Counted from the stretch's first letter, positions 45,415-56,687 are shown. The stretch is 64,000 nucleotides of DNA from Tetracentron sinense (GCA_015143295.1 CM026563.1:2666001-2730000), one strand, 5' to 3'. Notes: generated by a model from the letters alone, not told the origin. A program made the numbers and translations.

Positions 45415-45540
45415 TTTGCACCACCAGAGAGAGATCAATAGATGGATAGAGATGCTGAGAGAGATAGAGATCAATAGATGGGCAGATGGATAGAGAGAGA
45501 AAGAAAGAGAGATGGAGATAAAGATAGAGAGAAGATTCAT
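45415..45540. repeat. GA-rich tract upstream of the trihelix gene
   Basis: The plus strand is mostly GAGA and GATAGA words, so the sense strand of the gene is CT-rich. This is typical of plant 5' UTRs and core promoters without a strong TATA. Confidence 0.7.
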
Positions 45541-45560
45541 ATGAACGTGGTGTGAATAGA

Positions 45561-45853
45561 GGCTTTGGATTGTCTCTGGCGAAGCCAGAAAACCCTCTCG
45601 GGTTCCATACATTATGCGACAGCTGGCAAAAAAGTGCGGAGAAGTCATTCCATTATCTCCTCCCATAATTTTGACTTCTCCCTATATGATATATCTCCCC
45701 CTTATTCTCATACACTTATCGCCACATGTCTTATAATGGGTGAAGAAGTCAAAATCATGGGCCCTATGATTTTGACTTCTCCACCACTTGTCACCTATTC
45801 TATGGAACCCCGAGACAAGCCCTTTCTGGCTTCGCCAGAGACAATCCAAGGCC
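45561..45853. mobile_element. Foldback MITE E3 with mini-hairpin ends, Mutator-like
   Basis: Ends GGCTTTGGATTGTC and GACAATCCAAGGCC are inverted. Flanks GTGAATAGA (45552-45560) and GTGAATTGA (45854-45862) are a 9-bp duplication with one mismatch. Each end includes TCTGGC-GAA-GCCAGA, a hairpin with a GCGAAGC core, which is known as an unusually stable DNA mini-hairpin. The interior has inverted GAAGTCAAAATCATG words shared with E2. Confidence 0.85.
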
Positions 45854-46118
45854 GTGAATTGAAGGTGTGAAACGTCAAAGAGAAATAAGTTTTCTTTTTT
45901 ATGTGTTGGGTGTCAAAGTAGCGTTTCTTGTTCTAGAGATATGAGGAATTGAAACAAAAAGATGCTGTCTTTCCTTCTTTCTATTATTCTTGGGAATGCT
46001 AGCCCCACTCTCTGTACCATTTTACACGCAAAAGACAAATAGTATTTGTGAGCCACCATAAAAATCTTGTCTATCGATGGAAAAAAAAAGAGGGAGTAGT
46101 ACGGAGGATGGTGGGGTT

Positions 46119-46517
46119 AGGTGGCAAATCCTCTCTAGTTATAACCGGATGTAGCACATCCGGTTATAACCCCTAGAGGTCGCCACGTGTCTCCTTTGAC
46201 ACCTTTTAACCGTGGGTAAGGTTCACCCACCCTTAGGGTTCACCCACTTATTTTTGGTTTTTTTTTTTAAATATTAATTCTATTTTTAAAATTAAAAATA
46301 TGTTTTTAAAGTTTTTTTAATATTAAAAACATTTTTTTAATTTTAAAAATAGAATTAATATTTTATAAAAAAAACAAAAAATAGGTGGGTGAACCCTAGG
46401 GGTGGGTGAACCTTACCCACGGTTAAGGGGTGTCAAAGGAGACACGTGACGACCTCTAGGGGTTATAACCGGATGTGCCACATCCGGTTATAACCGGAGA
46501 GGATTTGCACCTGCCTA
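46119..46517. mobile_element. Foldback MITE E5, nearly full-length palindrome
   Basis: The two halves (about 190 bp each) are inverted copies from GGTGGCAAATCCTCTC to GGATTTGCACC. Each end carries its own hairpin: GTTATAACCGGATGT-AGC-complement (15-bp stem, 46138-46170) and a 17-bp stem around a single base (46461-46495). No target duplication was resolved, so the outer edges are approximate. Confidence 0.8.
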
Positions 46518-47427
46518 GCAAAATCATCTTTTCTTTCCTATGGACAAGATTTCGGTCTCGTCTGTCTACGCGGAAACACACAGCTCTGTCCTTCTCTCCT
46601 TTTACTTCTCCATTTGTTCATATTGCGTTTCGTAGTCGTCACGCTTACGAGTAGTACGACGATCGATATACGATCCTCTCATCTGGTGGTAGTTGTGGGG
46701 CTTTTATTCCATGCGACTCGTTTTAGAAAACTTGCTCTCTAAGGCTTTCTTGCGGGTTAGGGGCAGATACGTGAAGGCGGTTTCCTAATATTTGCAAGTT
46801 TTGCATGAATTTCTATTAAAAGACTTGGTCTTTTTCTGTGGAGATTAACTATGTACACGAGCCATTGCATTTACTCAAATATAATGGCTGGATATTTTTA
46901 TTAACTAATTTTTTCCCGTAATTTTTAAAAGAATTTAAATACGAAATGGAACTTCATAATTTCTAAAAGAGTTTAAATACAAAGCAGAGCTTAATTTGCT
47001 TCACGGCGTAAAAGCGAAGCTCCTCTTTTTACCGATGCCCGTAGTAATCTTATAATTATCGGACAAAAAGTGTTTTGTAAAATTACCCTTATCTCTTTCC
47101 ATAATTACTAAAGTGTCACCGCACACACTGAAAGAAGGGAGCTTTGCTTTTCCGCTGTGAAATTACACTCTTTTCTAAAATAATATCCATATCAATTAGC
47201 ATATTTTGGGTTGCTCCAAATAATCTTCAATCGAAGAGCTTCTCTTCATAATTAATCTCTTTTTTTGTGTGTTGTCCATTAGATAGCAGGGATATGCTTG
47301 CCTTAATCACCCTTAGAAGTGGTTACAAATAGAACAACTATTTTATTTAAAAGTGATTAATCTTAGGTTTTATTTCATATTTACTCATATAATTGCAATT
47401 GAAAGACCTAACATTCATATTTGAGTA
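46518..47427. other. Intergenic, nothing recognised
   Basis: GCGAAGCTCC and GGAGCTTTGCTT words near 47.0-47.15 kb recall those at 3.8-4.4 kb, perhaps a dispersed repeat. No gene is supported. Confidence 0.4.
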
Positions 47428-50151
47428 GGAGAATGCTAACCCTAGTTTTTCTCTTCTTCACTTTCTCAATGGGATCAACACGTGTTTATTGTACATTAAA
47501 TCTTCCACATCTAAACCCTCTCCCTTATTTTTTTTGGCCAATATTGGCCTAAAACCAACATATATATATATATTATTTTTTTAAGCCACTCAGTGAGAAT
47601 GTGAGGTTTGGCAAACCCCTACCTAATTATTAAGAAAAAGTAATGGAGGGACATAAAACCTTACCACTACAAAAATAGAAGAACACAAATACATAAGACT
47701 TTACTAAGAACATTTCTTACATTACCAAAGAATAAAACTACTCCTTAAATCGAGTTAGTTTTCTAACCCCCCCACCCCCACCCCCACCCCCTCTTTGGCC
47801 TTCCTTGAGAAGAATCAATTGTTGATATTTTATTCTTCTTCTTATTTATTCTAAATGTCACTAGTTGAAAATCGTCTTCTTCTTCAAATTCTTCAACAAG
47901 AATATCGTCACTAACTTACTCTTGACTACCAAATCCACTAGGAAGCTCAATCTCCCCTCGACCTTCAGAAATTTAACTCCTACAGGCAGCTACAGATGCT
48001 TAGGCCTCAATTTCCATATCTAAATCAATGTCTGATCTGGATTCAGAGAGACAATTTGACTCGTTTCGAAAAATCTCTTTAAGTTGGGCAAACTCCTTTT
48101 GTTTGAATACACGTCTAGGTTTTGTTGTTAGAAGAGCATTGAGCTAGCTTTGATGTTCAGCCAAAAAATGATTCATGATCATCTCTCCTTCAAAACCTAA
48201 TATGTCCTCCACTTCGTCTAATAACGAAGGATCCTCAAAAGAATTCTGATATGAGGATGGGGGGTTTAAACTCTTATCACAATTGTCACCATGTTCAGTT
48301 TCTCGTTCTGCTGCAACTGGATGTTGATATTCAATGTTGGGATCATTTGGGGTAGCTAGAGATAACATCACCATCTATATTGGTGATTAAAATATTTGGG
48401 GCTTCATCCGAAAAAGTTTGTTGATGCTGCCCACTAATAGAGACTGCTATCCTGGTGTTGGTGCCACTTTCTCTATTGTCTGAGAGATTGTCCAGCCCTG
48501 TAGGATCTGAAATAGGGGTGTTTTGAAATTCTGCAGAAGGGACTCCATTAGGAGCTTGATTTGTCACCATCTCCGTGTTAGCAATTTCCCTTCTTTTTTC
48601 AAACAGTTCGAGGGGGTGGGGAGTCCATGTGGTTGCCGATCACTGGTTGAATCTCTTCCTCGACATCTTGCTGCCCTAATCGATTAGGGCACAACCTATC
48701 TCCTGAACTTGAGAAAGCTCGCCCTTTGCCAAAAGAAATATCACATGGTTCTATTTGAAGAGTCCCTCCTATTGGTCTATGAGAAGATGGACAAGATTTA
48801 CATCTTCCAAGGATTCTAACACTACATCAGCCATGATTCCCATGGTTTTATTCTCCTTGATATCATCCTCTTTGAATACAGAACTAACCTCCAGATTTTT
48901 TCCTGTAATCACATGTTTAAATTTTTCTGAATGTGTTTTAGCCACTCCCTCTCCTGAAGTGGAATTATCTTTACCTCCTTTATCTATCTCAATAACAGAA
49001 TTATTATTCTGAACCTCTCTATCAGGAAGAACTTTAGTAACGAAGGATTTTGCAACCCATTTTAGTAGCGGGTTCCTTGAGATTTTTTTGTTTTCCCAGA
49101 TTTGGAACATCAAGGAATCGCACAAAACCAGATCCAGATTTCTTCTCCAGTGGTTGCTAGAATTCTCTACAGAAATCTTAGATCCCGAGCTATTTGGATT
49201 GCGATTGCACTTGACCATATTGTGTCCCAATTTGTGGCAAAGCGAGTAGATAGTTTGGTCTTTTTCATACACAATTGATTGTCATTTGCCTTGAGAACTT
49301 AAGCCTAACCAAAATTTCTCTGTTTTTGCTTTGGACAAGTCCACCTCAACACATATTCGAGCCAAGCTAGGTCTAGATATAGATTGAGTAGGACCATCAA
49401 CTAACAACACCTTCCCTACGATGCTACCTATGGATGTTAAGTCATTTGGATTGAAAAGATTAATAGGGAGCCCATGGAAGTTTAACCAAATCGGTACTAT
49501 AGGAGGTTCAGATCCTGTTGAGAAAAATGTAGTCCATTTGAAGAACCTTACAAGCTTACCTTGTACGTAGCACACTTCCTTTAACCACACAATAAGAAAA
49601 TCTGAATCGGATTCAAAACAAAGGAGGATGTGCCTTGCGTCAAGGATCCCTATTGAGAACACCATTTTGGTGTGAAGAGATTCCTGGATGTGTTCCTTCA
49701 AAGCATTATTAGAGGGTCTCCCATAAGCACATTTTGCTATGAACGTAGATCGAAAAGGAGATGCAAATCTTGAGAGTTCTTCAGTGGAGAAGAACAAAGC
49801 AGGTTCCCCTTTGTAGGATGAAGGTTTCTTAACTTCGGATACATCTTCAAGGCTGAAATCATTCCTGGAAAAACCCCTTTCATCAGATCTGGAGGAAGAT
49901 CCAAGAGCTTTAGCATATGAGATCTTAGGATCAGGAGGACGGGATGTGGATCCCCCTCCCACATGGTTAGCGGCCATGGGTTTTTCCATTAAACCCTAGT
50001 TTTCCTATTTTAAGCAGTAGTCGTTGGGAATTGTGGCATTGGAGCTTTCTAAACCCTCACCCTTTCTTAGTTTTAACATGATGCAAAAATAGTAGAAAGA
50101 AGATAGGCATAGAGAAAGTAAGGAATGATGAGACTGGGACTAGCATTCTCC
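47428..50151. mobile_element. Possible TIR element enclosing an L1 ORF1 remnant
   Basis: GGAGAATGCTAACCC at 47428 and its inverted partner (GGAGAATGCTAGTCCC on the minus strand, ending at 50151) share about 40 bp of weaker similarity inward, including ACTTTCTC. No target duplication was found. If real, this is a 2.7 kb DNA element that has captured the ORF1-like sequence between. Confidence 0.35.
47815..49989 (-). mobile_element. L1-type LINE ORF1 remnant (DUF4283 and zinc knuckle)
   Basis: The minus strand reads MEKPMAANHVGG..., then a DUF4283-type domain (FSIGILDARHILLCFESDSDF, WTTFFSTGSEPPIVPIWLNF) up to 49282. An in-frame stop follows, then a frame with C-x2-C-x3-GH-x4-C (CHKLGHNMVKC), the zinc knuckle, and acidic low-complexity text to about 47.82 kb. 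It is interrupted by several stops and frame changes. This is the RNA-binding ORF1 of plant L1 elements; no ORF2 endonuclease or reverse transcriptase follows it. Confidence 0.75.
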
Positions 50152-50440
50152 ATGGTAGAGAGTTATCTTTAATTTTTGTTTTGCATTTTATTACTAAATT
50201 TAACAAAACTGTCTTCCAATTGTTTGTAAAAGGCCAAAATATTTCTCATGCAAAGGGCATTTTGTCATTTTAAAATAACATGCTACCTATAAGCAAAATT
50301 AGGGGTGGATCTTATATGTCCAATACTCAATAATGTTAAACTCTATTATCATTACTTTCAAAGGGGTATCCTATATCAAGTTTGTAATAATATGAGTCAA
50401 AATATGTAAAAACTATTTATCTTATGAAACTTAGTGTGAT

Positions 50441-50957
50441 TTTTTTTATTTTTTTGGTAACCAAACATTTATATTAAAACACTTGGACTTACAAAGGACA
50501 GACCCGGCCTACCAGACTTGGCCGAATCTCAGGTTATATGATGAGCCTGTACAACATATCTACGAGGTATATACGAGATCACCAAAGAATATTGAGGACC
50601 TTGGGATCGAAACTCAAATATAAGTCTATGAAGATCTGACAAAAAATTTCCAATTATAGGAATGTCTGTATGTCCTTGGACTACTGGATCTATAATGACC
50701 TTTGCATCAGACAAAATTTCTACTCTGCAAAGCTTCCGTTGAAATGACACCAGAACTCTCAACCGGATAGCCAAAACCTCAGCCAAAAGAGCATTTGACC
50801 CAGGTGCACAAAGAGAAGCAGAACCAACTTGAATTTGCTGAGGAGTACAATCAAAACATCTGGCAACAATGCAATGAAGAGGAGCATTCACGTCTCCGTC
50901 GACTTGGAGAATGGTAAAAGGGTATCCTCCGATACTGAGGGGGATTAAGATCAACAT
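50441..50957 (-). mobile_element. 5'-truncated L1 tail with RNase H domain
   Basis: The minus-strand frame (142 codons) includes GSNALLAEVLAIRLRVL and CRVEILSDAKVIIDPV, the central part of the plant L1 RNase H domain. An A-rich tail is seen as T runs near 50442-50458. No target duplication was resolved. It is not the missing half of the ORF1 remnant to its left, because the order on the minus strand is wrong. Confidence 0.75.
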
Positions 50958-50994
50958 TCCCTTTGTTTTAATGAGTATGTACGTTAGCTAACAC

Positions 50995-51120
50995 ACATTT
51001 TTTTTTAATCATCTCAACTACACCACAAGGCGATAGCTGAAGGCAAGACAAAGGAAACACACACCCCATGCACTCACTCACGCACACACACAACCACACT
51101 TGCAACCCAACATAAGCACT
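50995..51120 (-). mobile_element. CA-rich retroposon copy
   Basis: A T run at about 51000, then CAACTACACCACAAGGCGATA, GCTGAAGGCAAGACAAAGG and a CA-rich end. Same family as 14134-14432 and 60317-60411. Confidence 0.5.
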
Positions 51121-51239
51121 AACCAGGTTGTTCTTGTGACATGTAGTCCGGATCACAGTCAATTGTGATTGAACTCGGGAGAGTTCAATCAATCATACCC
51201 ACAACTCAAAATGTGCCCATTTTATGTGGTTAAGAAGTT

Positions 51240-51433
51240 ACATCCCCGCCTCTTACGTGAGTGGTAGGGGTGTGGCCTTCCGAGGGGAAGGTCTAGGGAT
51301 CCAATCCTCCCTGGGTATGCAATCCTCCCTGGGTATGAGCAGCAAGAGCTCTCTCCATTGCCCATGCTAACTTCTGACCGGCTGACTCTACTGACGTAGG
51401 TAAATATGATATCAACTACCCAAAAATAAAAAG
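51240..51433 (+). mobile_element. tRNA-derived SINE with target duplication
   Basis: GTGAGTGGTAGGGG (box A-like) and AGGGATCCAATCC (box B-like) lie in the first 75 bases, and the element ends AAAAATAAAAAG. GTGGTTAAGAAGTT (51226-51239) and GTGGTTAAAAAGTT (51434-51447) form a 14-bp target duplication with one mismatch. Confidence 0.8.
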
Positions 51434-51447
51434 GTGGTTAAAAAGTT

Positions 51448-51723
51448 TTAACCCTTAGGATTATTTTTTTAAAATTTATTCTAGAACTAAAGTAAAAAGT
51501 ATTAATCCTAAGAGTTAAAATTTCTTAAAAGCACACGTGTGTTGAGTTATGCATCATTTCGAGTCAACTCGCTATTGGCTATGATCCCAACTCCGTGATA
51601 TATATCCATAGAAACAAAAAGCAGTAAGTCACCGTATACGTGGCTTGCATACAGAAATCTAAAAAGTCCATCTTAGCATCCAAGTTGAAAAGGACTTGGA
51701 GCCCACCATTCCTGGGTTCACAC

Positions 51724-51772
<49 letters not shown>

Positions 51773-52014
51773 GTATGAAGAAGACCTCCTATGTTAGACC
51801 ACATTATGGGTAGGTCTAACACGGAATGGTTGACTTTTGAGTCGTTTTACTATCCGCTGTCTCGGAGATGTAATCGGCCGGGTGGGTTGGATGATCCTAA
51901 ATTACAGGTTGTTGATGGCGAGTTTTGGGCAATTTTAATTAATTTTATAGCCATAAGGTTGCCATTTTTTTGTAGGACTAATTTGTTAACTAACTATGTC
52001 AGGGGTTAGGACTG
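51448..52014. other. Intergenic with TA microsatellite
   Basis: A TA run of about 42 bases lies at about 51727-51768. No gene is supported. Confidence 0.5.
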
Positions 52015-52135
52015 TCAGCAGGGTTAGAACTCAACACATGGTGGGCGTCAACAGCCACACCAAGGACTCTAACACAAGTCTTCCCTCCCCAAATGGGAGA
52101 TACACTACCACTGGGCCAAACCCATGGTGTGTATA
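52015..52135 (-). mobile_element. SINE-like fragment
   Basis: The minus strand has TTGGCCCAGTGGTAG, a good box A, then TGTTAGAGTCCTTGG, a weaker box B, at the right end. No tail or target duplication was resolved. Confidence 0.45.
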
Positions 52136-52857
52136 AGGTTGCCATTGCTGAGTCCGTTTTGTGTGTGCAAATCGGCACGCGAATCTTATGAACAATATAC
52201 GGGTATGTTAGTAAAAGTACAAGTTAATGAAAGATAATTTCGTCTCATTACATAGTTTAAATTGTAGTACATGTTCCTCAAGGCACACAAGAACTCCCAC
52301 TTGCAACACAAAATGGACTAGCTATTGTTATGGTAGGTTTTGAGAACAAATCCTTTGGACAAGCCTTGAGCTACAAAAGAGTAGCATACAACATCCCACA
52401 CATAAGAAAAATGTCAAATATGCACTCTGTCCCTTTCCACCCAAGGCTACAAAAGCCATTGCTACCACGGTATAAGCTCACAAACCAATACAAATGCAAC
52501 ACTTGTCTCCTCAGTCCTCAACCTTTTAAAGCCCCCTACTTGACTAGCAATAATTCTATGGGTTGATGCTAACTAAGTATAGTTTAGAAAAACAGTTTAA
52601 ATAGAGCATCATGGGGAGCTCCCTATTTACACTACATGGGGGTAAAAGTATAATTACGAAAATTGATCTCAAAGAAAAATATGTATAAACTTAAAAGAGA
52701 CACATGTTATATTTTTATTGATTTATGTGGTCCCAATATAAAAGTTAACATATTTCTATTGGTCTATGTGGGTCCATATATCAAAAGTCGTAGATGATTC
52801 CGTCTCGGGACCTTAGGTAGGGTTGACAAGACCATTTGACATTCTAGAAAAAGCATC
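52136..52857. other. Intergenic, nothing recognised
   Basis: No supported feature. Confidence 0.5.
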
Positions 52858-53076
52858 GATTAGGTCTGGTGCACGCCCGAGGCCCAGCCTCGGCGTCCAT
52901 TCATTGTGTGGTATTTGACGCTAAAAAATGAGATGTCATTTCATTTTCTCTTTTTTTTTTTTTTGACTTCTCCCCAGTTGATATCTCTATCCCTTTTTAT
53001 CACCTTCTTATTCGCACATGGCACAAGATGAATGGACGCCCGAGGATGAGCCTCGGGCCTACACCAGAAGTAATCC
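52858..53076. mobile_element. Foldback MITE E4 with terminal hairpins
   Basis: Both ends contain GATTA then TCTGGTG, GCCCGAGG and GGACG...TTCAT inverted over about 45 bp. Each end has its own hairpin: CCGAGGC-CCA-GCCTCGG on the left and GCCCGAGG-ATGAG-CCTCGGGC on the right. The interior (GTCATTTCATTTT, TTGACTTCTCCCCA, TTGATAT) matches that of E2 and E3, though the terminal hairpins differ. No clear target duplication. Confidence 0.7.
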
Positions 53077-53458
53077 GTTGGCCCTGGCAAACCATTGGCA
53101 ATCTTCTCATCGGCATCCAACAAGGCGGCTAGCAAAGGAATTGTGCATGGGGCTGGATGGCGGCTTGGTTAATGATGTCTTGTGAGAGCACACCCTAGGG
53201 CTTGGACGTTGTTCTACAACCTGGAGATTACTTAATGATCCAAGGGCAGTAAAGGAATTGTGCGTACAGAAGAGGTTAACTGGCCTAATTGAACCCCAGA
53301 TTGGTTGCATAGGCTTTACATAGCTTAGGTGCAATTCTTAGCGTTTCCTTTGACTGTCCAAAACAAGGTTGACGACACGAGGGCATATTGATTTGGCATC
53401 GTGAGTGTTGGAAGCTTAACATGTTTCAATCGCAAGTGCTGGATTAGTGGGTCAGGAC
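53077..53458. other. Intergenic, nothing recognised
   Basis: No supported feature. Confidence 0.5.
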
Positions 53459-53619
53459 TAGGGATGGCAAAAGGGCGGCCGGGCGGGGTTAAAAACTGTT
53501 TTGAAGAATCGGAAGCATCCCGTCCCGAGTTTGGGATGGGTTTGGAGTAAGATTTTTTCATTAGGGACGGGGTCGGGATGGGAGCACCCCGGCACAAACC
53601 TGCCCCGTTGCCATCCCTA
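53459..53619. mobile_element. hAT-like MITE, GC-rich
   Basis: Perfect 12-bp inverted ends TAGGGATGGCAA and TTGCCATCCCTA, with a GGGCGGGG-type interior resembling 42536-42911. The 8-base flanks (GTCAGGAC, ATCCAAAC) match at only four positions, so the target duplication has decayed or was lost. Confidence 0.7.
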
Positions 53620-53650
53620 ATCCAAACATGATGAAAACAGTTGTGACAAC

Positions 53651-53780
53651 TAGGGCTGTCAATGGGCCAGCCCAAGTCCTAGTCCGGGCCGGAGTTTGTC
53701 TAAGTTCAACCCTCAGGCCCCTCACTCATAAGGGTTTGGCCCAAGCCCTACTCTCAGGGTCAAGGCTAGGCCTAGACTTA
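53651..53780. mobile_element. hAT-like MITE fragment
   Basis: It starts TAGGGCTGTCAATGGGCC, the end type of the 38126 and 42220 elements, but no inverted partner was found; it is likely truncated. Confidence 0.5.
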
Positions 53781-54143
53781 AAAACTAAATCACTACCGAC
53801 TAAAAACAAAGGTGAGAGAGTAACAGAAAGAATGAAAGAAAGATAGATTGGGGAAGCAAAAATTGCTCCATTGGTGATATGCATATGCCACCACTCAATT
53901 GATAAATGATCAAGTCCTGAGTGGTGTGATGGTTGGAAAATCTACCCGTTTACTAATCTAGAACATATACTAACTATATTAAGCGGGGTTGCAGCCTAAC
54001 CATATATCTTGAACAAAAAAAGGGAGATAGAATGATAAATAGAGTTAGAAGTCTCTTCTTGGTGGGAAGTCTTTAAGCATGCAGATATTGTAGTGATAAT
54101 ACTACCATATCTAATAAATATTTCGTTTAAAGAAGAATATATA
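53781..54143. other. Intergenic, nothing recognised
   Basis: Near 53970 the phrase GAACATATACTAAC recalls the tail region of the SINE at 61179, so this may hold a SINE fragment. Confidence 0.35.
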
Positions 54144-54663
54144 TCTACTACTTATACTATAAAGAAATAAGATTTTCTCTTTTTCTCTCCAAACTCATTT
54201 CTCTTCCATCCTATAAATTCTATTTCAGAGATGACACGTGATTTTTCTCTTTTATCCACACTGTTTAGGTTTGGGACCCATCTCATTCTAGAGCCCTCTC
54301 TATCTCCACTATTGTAGAGTCATCTCTTATCTCCAACTTTTGCAAGTAGGTTTGAGATCCACTATCTCATCCTACAGCCCAGATCTCCACTATTGTAGAG
54401 TTCTCTCTTATCTCTAATTCTTGGGTGTATTAATTTAAGTTAAATACTAATATACTTATGATTTTCTTTTAAATACTATTAAAATAATAATGTATTATTA
54501 TTATAAAATCAATTAATTAATACAAATAGTAATGTCCATCAAATAAAAATAAAATTATATTATTAAACATAAAATTTATTAAATATTTAAAAAAATAAAG
54601 AATACTATTTAATTTTAGATATTCTTAAATTATTACCCCTGCATCGCACGGGGTCTCTACTAG
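54144..54663 (+). mobile_element. Non-autonomous Helitron, plus strand
   Basis: It begins TCTACTACTTATACTATAAA and ends with the hairpin CCCCTGC-ATC-GCACGGGG, six bases, then CTACTAG, at an A/T junction. No target duplication, no coding. The 520-bp length and ends are typical of small plant Helitrons. It is not close in sequence to the 4.0 and 5.0 kb pair. Confidence 0.85.
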
Positions 54664-54703
<40 letters not shown>

Positions 54704-54712
54704 TATATAGTA
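54664..54712. repeat. TA and GA microsatellite
   Basis: A TA run is followed by an AG run, directly next to the Helitron 3' end. Confidence 0.9.
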
Positions 54713-54717
54713 GCATT

Positions 54718-55056
54718 CTAATGAGTCATGCTCATTGAAACTTGTAGTGAACAAACCCTAGTCATGTGACACATGGTAATTATTTTCAGAATCTGACCAT
54801 TGGATGTCAATATGCAAGGCTGGGAAGATCAATCATTTCCATATCCTAGTTAGGATCTAGTGAACCCTAAAAGGTTAATGCTGCAATCTAGGGTCTAATC
54901 GGACGGTCTAAACATGTCCAATCAGACTAATTTTGTTTGACATTGTCTCCAATTGACCCAACTTAACATCCAACGAACGGATTCAAAAAAGTATGTCATG
55001 TGTCATCTTTCTAAAGGGACTGCTCATTGTAAGTTTCAATGAACATGACTCATTAG
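54718..55056. mobile_element. Foldback MITE with 33-bp inverted ends
   Basis: CTAATGAGTCATGCTCATTG at the left and its inverted partner at 55024-55056 pair over about 33 bp. The interior is noncoding. No clear target duplication, so no family is given. Confidence 0.7.
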
Positions 55057-55114
55057 TACATCTCTCTATATATATGCACACGCTATTTTAAGTTAAGAAC
55101 TTAAAATAAATAAA

Positions 55115-55297
55115 ATAATGAGGGCCTATGCCTATGCCGGGCTCTAGGGGGTGTTGCACAGTCCGACCCTCATGTTAGTGGGCCTAATTTTTTTTTAGGC
55201 ACATCTTGGCCATGGGCTTTATAAATGGAAAAAGTCATGTGTGGGCTGGGCTGGGCTGGGCTGGGCACCCTCACAATAGGGCCGAATTGACAGCCTT
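55115..55297. mobile_element. hAT-like MITE fragment
   Basis: The right end GAATTGACAGCCTTA is of the hAT-MITE type; the interior has GGGCTGGGCTGGGC repeats. The left terminus is missing. Confidence 0.4.
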
Positions 55298-56200
55298 AGT
55301 GACGACGTACTAGCATGAGCATTTCTTCCCTTTTGAGATTGGCAAAGGGATAACTACGGCATTGAACTTGTCAACTAGGACGTAGAACTTGTTAGCAATG
55401 CATTGTCAGCAATGCAACTATGACCTAGAACTTGTTAGAGCAATGCACATTGTAGCCTTAGACTACAGAGAATTCCTTGAGTGTTGCCACATTAAAAAAA
55501 AATATATAATTATCTACATCTGATATGTCTTATTTAAAAGAATAGAGTGCAAATATATTATGATAGATGATGTGTGCTAGGCCTACTCTCAAGCATTCTT
55601 TACTTACAACCAAAAGCTAGCACTTGTTAAAGCAAGGACATGTATTAGTGTTTGACTGAAAGTAAGGAAAATTGTTGGTCTTTGGCTAAGAATTGGGAAT
55701 ACCTGAAAGTAGGGCTAGTTCAGTTCCAAAAAGATAAATGTATATTCTAATGTGACAGCACCTGAGTGGGTGTTTGTAGATCAAGTTGCAATGGAGATCG
55801 GATCATAGCCAATTGCAGAAATTCAATTGCATATTTGTCAATGGTGGATTGGACGAGGAAGAAACAAGCGGGAAATTCAATTTTTAATTTTTTTTTTCTC
55901 TTCAATTACACATTTGACATCTATCCAATTGAATTCAATTGCAATTGGCTATGATATGATCTTGTTGCAATGTGCATTGTCGCCAAGTTTTACTCGGTTT
56001 GTGGATTAGTTGCCCACCTTATTGATTGTATAATTAGGTGATGAAGACATTGGCCAATCCACTTGTCCTAGTTGACAAATGACTTGGATACAATAAATCT
56101 ATGGGGTGGGAGTCTTTTGAAGGACTTTTGGACTTGAAGAATAATTGGTGATGGACAGATTAAATTTGAGATTAACTACGAGCAAGAGATTCGGTTGAAC
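55298..56200. other. Intergenic with a loose inverted repeat
   Basis: About 55786-55976 has imperfectly inverted copies of ATCATAGCCAATTGCA-like text, a phrase also seen inside the Helitrons at 4-5 kb. No gene is supported. Confidence 0.4.
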
Positions 56201-56335
56201 AGTCAATTGGAGCAACCCAAATTTTACCTTGGGAAGTGGTACTTTCGTAATTATGAACATTATTTTTTTAATAGAACATTTTTTTCTCAGGAATACCTCC
56301 TCGGAATGCAAAATTTGGGTTGTTCCAGTTGAAGT
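56201..56335. mobile_element. Small foldback MITE
   Basis: TCAATTGGAGCAACCCAAAT at the left pairs with ATTTGGGTTGTTCCAGTTGA at the right with few mismatches. Noncoding. Confidence 0.55.
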
Positions 56336-56687
56336 CAACCAGAGCTCATGTTGATAGTTATTCTCATGAAATTTTCATTAAAATAGTTTCGTTAGCTATG
56401 AGGTTTTACAAGATGAGACCATATCTCGAGAGTATCCTACCTCAATCCATTCCAATGAGGCTATAACAACAACCAAAGCACTCCCTTAACAAACTTGGAC
56501 CAAATAGGTACTTACCCCCAGCCCAGTTATAACTTTTTTTGGCTTCCCCAGTCCCGGTCATGTTGTATTAGCTAGGGGGGATTTAGCCTCGGTTATTCAC
56601 TATATTGATTCTTTGGGATTTAAAGCCAGGCCAATACCTTGTTTGAGATGGAAAGACGATTTCTTGGCCAATGCCAACACCTAGTAA

